Shown here in pieces: positions 34,283 to 35,972 of a DNA stretch of 35,972 nt (within the stretch, counting starts at the first letter, position 1; every line of letters starts with the position of its first letter). The notes under the pieces were generated by a model. It saw nothing but the letters and a program-made list of their open reading frames with translations, had not been told where the DNA came from and ran no database searches. Source of the stretch: an uncultured Woeseiaceae bacterium (GTDB lineage: Bacteria > Pseudomonadota > Gammaproteobacteria > Steroidobacterales > Woeseiaceae). Where the stretch lies: contig CALZMR010000012.1 in assembly GCA_945788575.1 (NCBI GenBank), positions 1 to 35,972 of the forward strand, written 5' to 3'. The translations under genes and the position numbers were made by a program.

Positions 34283-35001
34283 AAGACGACATCCTTACTC
34301 TGTACTTCTACAACGACGGACTGAGCTCGAAGGAGCGCGAAGAGGTCGCCCGTGCATTGCAGTCTGACGCTGAAGTCGCTCGGCGCTATCAGAAACTGTG
34401 CGACGAACTTGCGGCCCTGCAGACACCTGCCGAAGAACCTCTGCCCGCGGATCTGGCGGCGAGATTCCACGCTACGATTGATCGCGCCGCGAACCTGGAG
34501 CGCGGTCGAGATTCAGCGGCACAGCCGAACGTGCACTTCTGGTCGTTCTTCTGGGGCGCCGCGGTGACGGCGGCTCTCGCGGTGGGAATCGGTATCGGTA
34601 TCTGGTTCGGCGGCGAGTCCACTCCGGAGGCGATTCAGCCGCCCGAAATACTTTCGGCGGCCAGCGCCCCGCCGGATGCCTTCGTGCGAAGCCTGCAAGT
34701 TCACTTCCGGGACAGTCGCGAGGAGCTTACTGGCCTCTCCGACATCTCGGCCGCCGATCGCATGATCCTCGTCGCCGGCCTCATCGAGCAGAATCGTCTC
34801 TACGCCCGCGCGGCAGAACAGAACGATGCAGAGAATCTCGCACGCGTCCTCAGAGCGTTCGAACCGATCCTTGTGCAGCTCGCGGCCGAGGACATTGCGC
34901 CGACCGACGCGGAAGCGCTGCGCGCCCAGCTCGCGTTCGAACTCGACGTAATGCTAACCAAACTCACACGCGAACCATCAGATCAGTCAGGTTCAACCTG
35001 A
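34279..35001 (+). CDS. Transmembrane anti-sigma-like protein
   Basis: A 240-residue protein in ATGA overlap with the sigma gene. The N-terminus (residues 1-85, KDDILTLYFYNDGLSSKEREEVARAL) is the short helical cytoplasmic domain common in anti-sigma factors of ECF units. One membrane span follows at about 88-110 (FFWGAAVTAALAVGIGIGIWF). The outer 125 residues are helical and acidic (SREELTGLSDISAADRMILVAGLIEQNRLY), possibly a sensing domain. No zinc-binding HxxxCxxC is present. The identification rests on position and topology. It continues into the HEAT-repeat gene after 14 bases. Confidence 0.8.
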   Translation: MKDDILTLYFYNDGLSSKEREEVARALQSDAEVARRYQKLCDELAALQTPAEEPLPADLAARFHATIDRAANLERGRDSAAQPNVHFWSFFWGAAVTAALAVGIGIGIWFGGESTPEAIQPPEILSAASAPPDAFVRSLQVHFRDSREELTGLSDISAADRMILVAGLIEQNRLYARAAEQNDAENLARVLRAFEPILVQLAAEDIAPTDAEALRAQLAFELDVMLTKLTREPSDQSGST

Positions 35002-35015
35002 GAGGAAACACCACG

Positions 35016-35909
35016 ATGACCAGATTCGCAAAACTTTCCGTCACGCTCCTGCTGCTGGCCTTCTCGGCCCAGGCGATCGCGCAGACGGACGACAACGAAG
35101 AGCTCAAGATCGCCGCTCTCGAAGCGCTGATCTCGGCGCCGCCCGAACGCGCTATGACCGTGGCCGGGCGAGTGCTCACAGGTGAGCACAGCGACGAGGT
35201 GAAAGAGCGCGCGCTGTTCATTCTCAGCCAGATCGATCTGCCGGAGGCACAGCAGATTCTGCTGGACACGGCGCGGAACGGCGAAGGCGAGATTCGCCTG
35301 GAGGCGATCCGCATGATTGGTATCGGCGGCAACGAAGAGACGCTGGCCAGCCTGGCGACGATGTACAGCGACAGCGACGAAGACACTCGAGATGCCGTGT
35401 TGGAAGCCTATCTCATCGCCGGCGATACGGAGTCCGTCCTGCGACTGGCTGAGAGCGCGACGACTGAAGACGAATTCGAAGCCGCTGTCGAGATCCTCGG
35501 CGCGATGGGTGCCCGTGACGAACTCCGCAGCCTGCGGAGTCGCGTCGGCATGTCCGAGAGCCTGATCGAGGCCTACGCGATATCCGGCGACTCGGAGACG
35601 CTGATTGAGATCGCATCGGACAACAGCGACCCCGAACAACAGGCCGAAGCCATCGAGGCGTTGGGTATCGTAGGCGGCGATGATGCAGACAATGCGCTGC
35701 TGGGTATCTATCGCAACGCGGCTAGCGACGACATCCGCGAGGCGGCACTAGACGGCATGCTGATCTCCGGCCACGACGCCGGCGTGCTCGAGCTGTATCG
35801 AAGCAGCGGCAACGATGCCGAAAAGAAAGAGCTTCTCGAGTACCTGGTGATAATGGGTAGCGACGAGGTCTGGGACCTGATCGACGCGGCGCTGGACGGT
35901 GGGCTGTGA
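35016..35909 (+). CDS. Exported HEAT-repeat protein
   Basis: A 297-residue protein with a signal peptide (MTRFAKLSVTLLLLAFSAQAIAQ, cut near residue 22) and a strong GAGAGGAAA site. The mature protein is a row of about eight HEAT-like helical pairs of roughly 30 residues: VKERALFILSQIDLPEAQQILLDTARNG, IRLEAIRMIGIGGNEETLASLATMYSD, TRDAVLEAYLIAGDTESVLRLAESA, QAEAIEALGIVGGDDADNALLGIYRNA and IREAALDGMLISGHDAGVLELYRSS. HEAT arrays are protein-binding scaffolds. It is probably periplasmic and may act with the anti-sigma sensing domain. Its stop overlaps the GTG of the next gene (GTGA). Confidence 0.9.
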   Translation: MTRFAKLSVTLLLLAFSAQAIAQTDDNEELKIAALEALISAPPERAMTVAGRVLTGEHSDEVKERALFILSQIDLPEAQQILLDTARNGEGEIRLEAIRMIGIGGNEETLASLATMYSDSDEDTRDAVLEAYLIAGDTESVLRLAESATTEDEFEAAVEILGAMGARDELRSLRSRVGMSESLIEAYAISGDSETLIEIASDNSDPEQQAEAIEALGIVGGDDADNALLGIYRNAASDDIREAALDGMLISGHDAGVLELYRSSGNDAEKKELLEYLVIMGSDEVWDLIDAALDGGL

Positions 35910-35972
35910 AGTCTTTGCTTCTAATAGCTGCCGCTGTGCTGCTGGCCGCTCCCGCCAGCAGCTTTGCGGCCT
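35906..35972 (+). CDS. Start of an exported protein (cut by window end)
   Basis: Only 22 codons are inside the window. The GTG start overlaps the HEAT gene's stop by four bases (GTGA). The residues MKSLLLIAAAVLLAAPASSF are an evident signal peptide, so this is another exported member of the second sigma operon. Nothing can be said about its function. Confidence 0.7.
   Translation, partial: MKSLLLIAAAVLLAAPASSFAA

Noticed and set aside
1-35972. tRNA, rRNA, CRISPR, transposase or phage genes
   Set aside because: None found when reading both strands. The repeats seen are a 30-bp pair, one large inverted repeat and the duplicated oxygenase fragment, none of them a spaced array.

Overview
The window is GC-rich with tightly packed genes, many of them joined by 4-base ATGA/GTGA stop-start overlaps. 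The gene content (NDUFA9-like SDR, EmrE-type SMR pump, MBOAT/SGNH acetylation pair, VIT-vWA lipoprotein, PYROXD2-like oxidoreductases, several amidohydrolases and M20 peptidases) suggests a marine or soil gammaproteobacterium, perhaps related to Woeseiales or Steroidobacterales. That placement is an inference; there is no rRNA marker here. I saw no tRNA, rRNA, CRISPR array, transposase or phage gene.

Layout. 1-3342 (minus): a Rieske oxygenase followed by two PYROXD2-like FAD oxidoreductases, the last cut by the window edge. 3484-8545 (plus), behind a good sigma70-type promoter: a secreted AbgB-like M20 amidohydrolase, a small exported protein, an FMN-binding flavoprotein, a CPG2-like M20 peptidase and a P-loop protein. 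8519-10763 (minus): an NDUFA9-like SDR, a fasciclin-domain protein and a frameshifted SOUL haem-binding gene. 10929-13806 (plus): a flavin reductase, then an MBOAT acyltransferase with its SGNH-like partner. 13824-17505 (minus): a BASS-type transporter coupled to an N-acyl-D-amino-acid deacylase-type amidohydrolase, then an unknown membrane protein.

17570-21961 (plus) is the most unusual block. It holds an ECF sigma factor, a one-TM protein with a dockerin-like EF-hand, a small secreted protein with cohesin-like pattern, a VIT-vWA lipoprotein carrying a TonB-box-like motif, and a second lipoprotein. It ends in a 240-bp palindrome- and repeat-rich non-coding stretch. 22309-24230 (plus) holds an unknown anchored protein and a class I fructose-bisphosphate aldolase. 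A small cysteine-containing exported protein (minus) then lies back to back with a UshA-type lipoprotein nucleotidase, followed by a 1056-residue beta-propeller/amidohydrolase fusion and a 2OG-Fe(II) oxygenase.

30591-33438 looks like an accessory patch: an SMR pump, a permuted papain-like (YiiX-type) exported protein, a 207-bp broken copy of the neighbouring 2OG oxygenase lacking its iron ligands, and a cupin with a Tat-like leader and a 3-His site. The window closes with a second ECF sigma/anti-sigma pair driving an exported HEAT-repeat protein and the start of another exported protein.

Themes: exported peptide/amide hydrolysis; flavin and non-haem iron oxidation; and two ECF sigma modules each coupled to envelope proteins.
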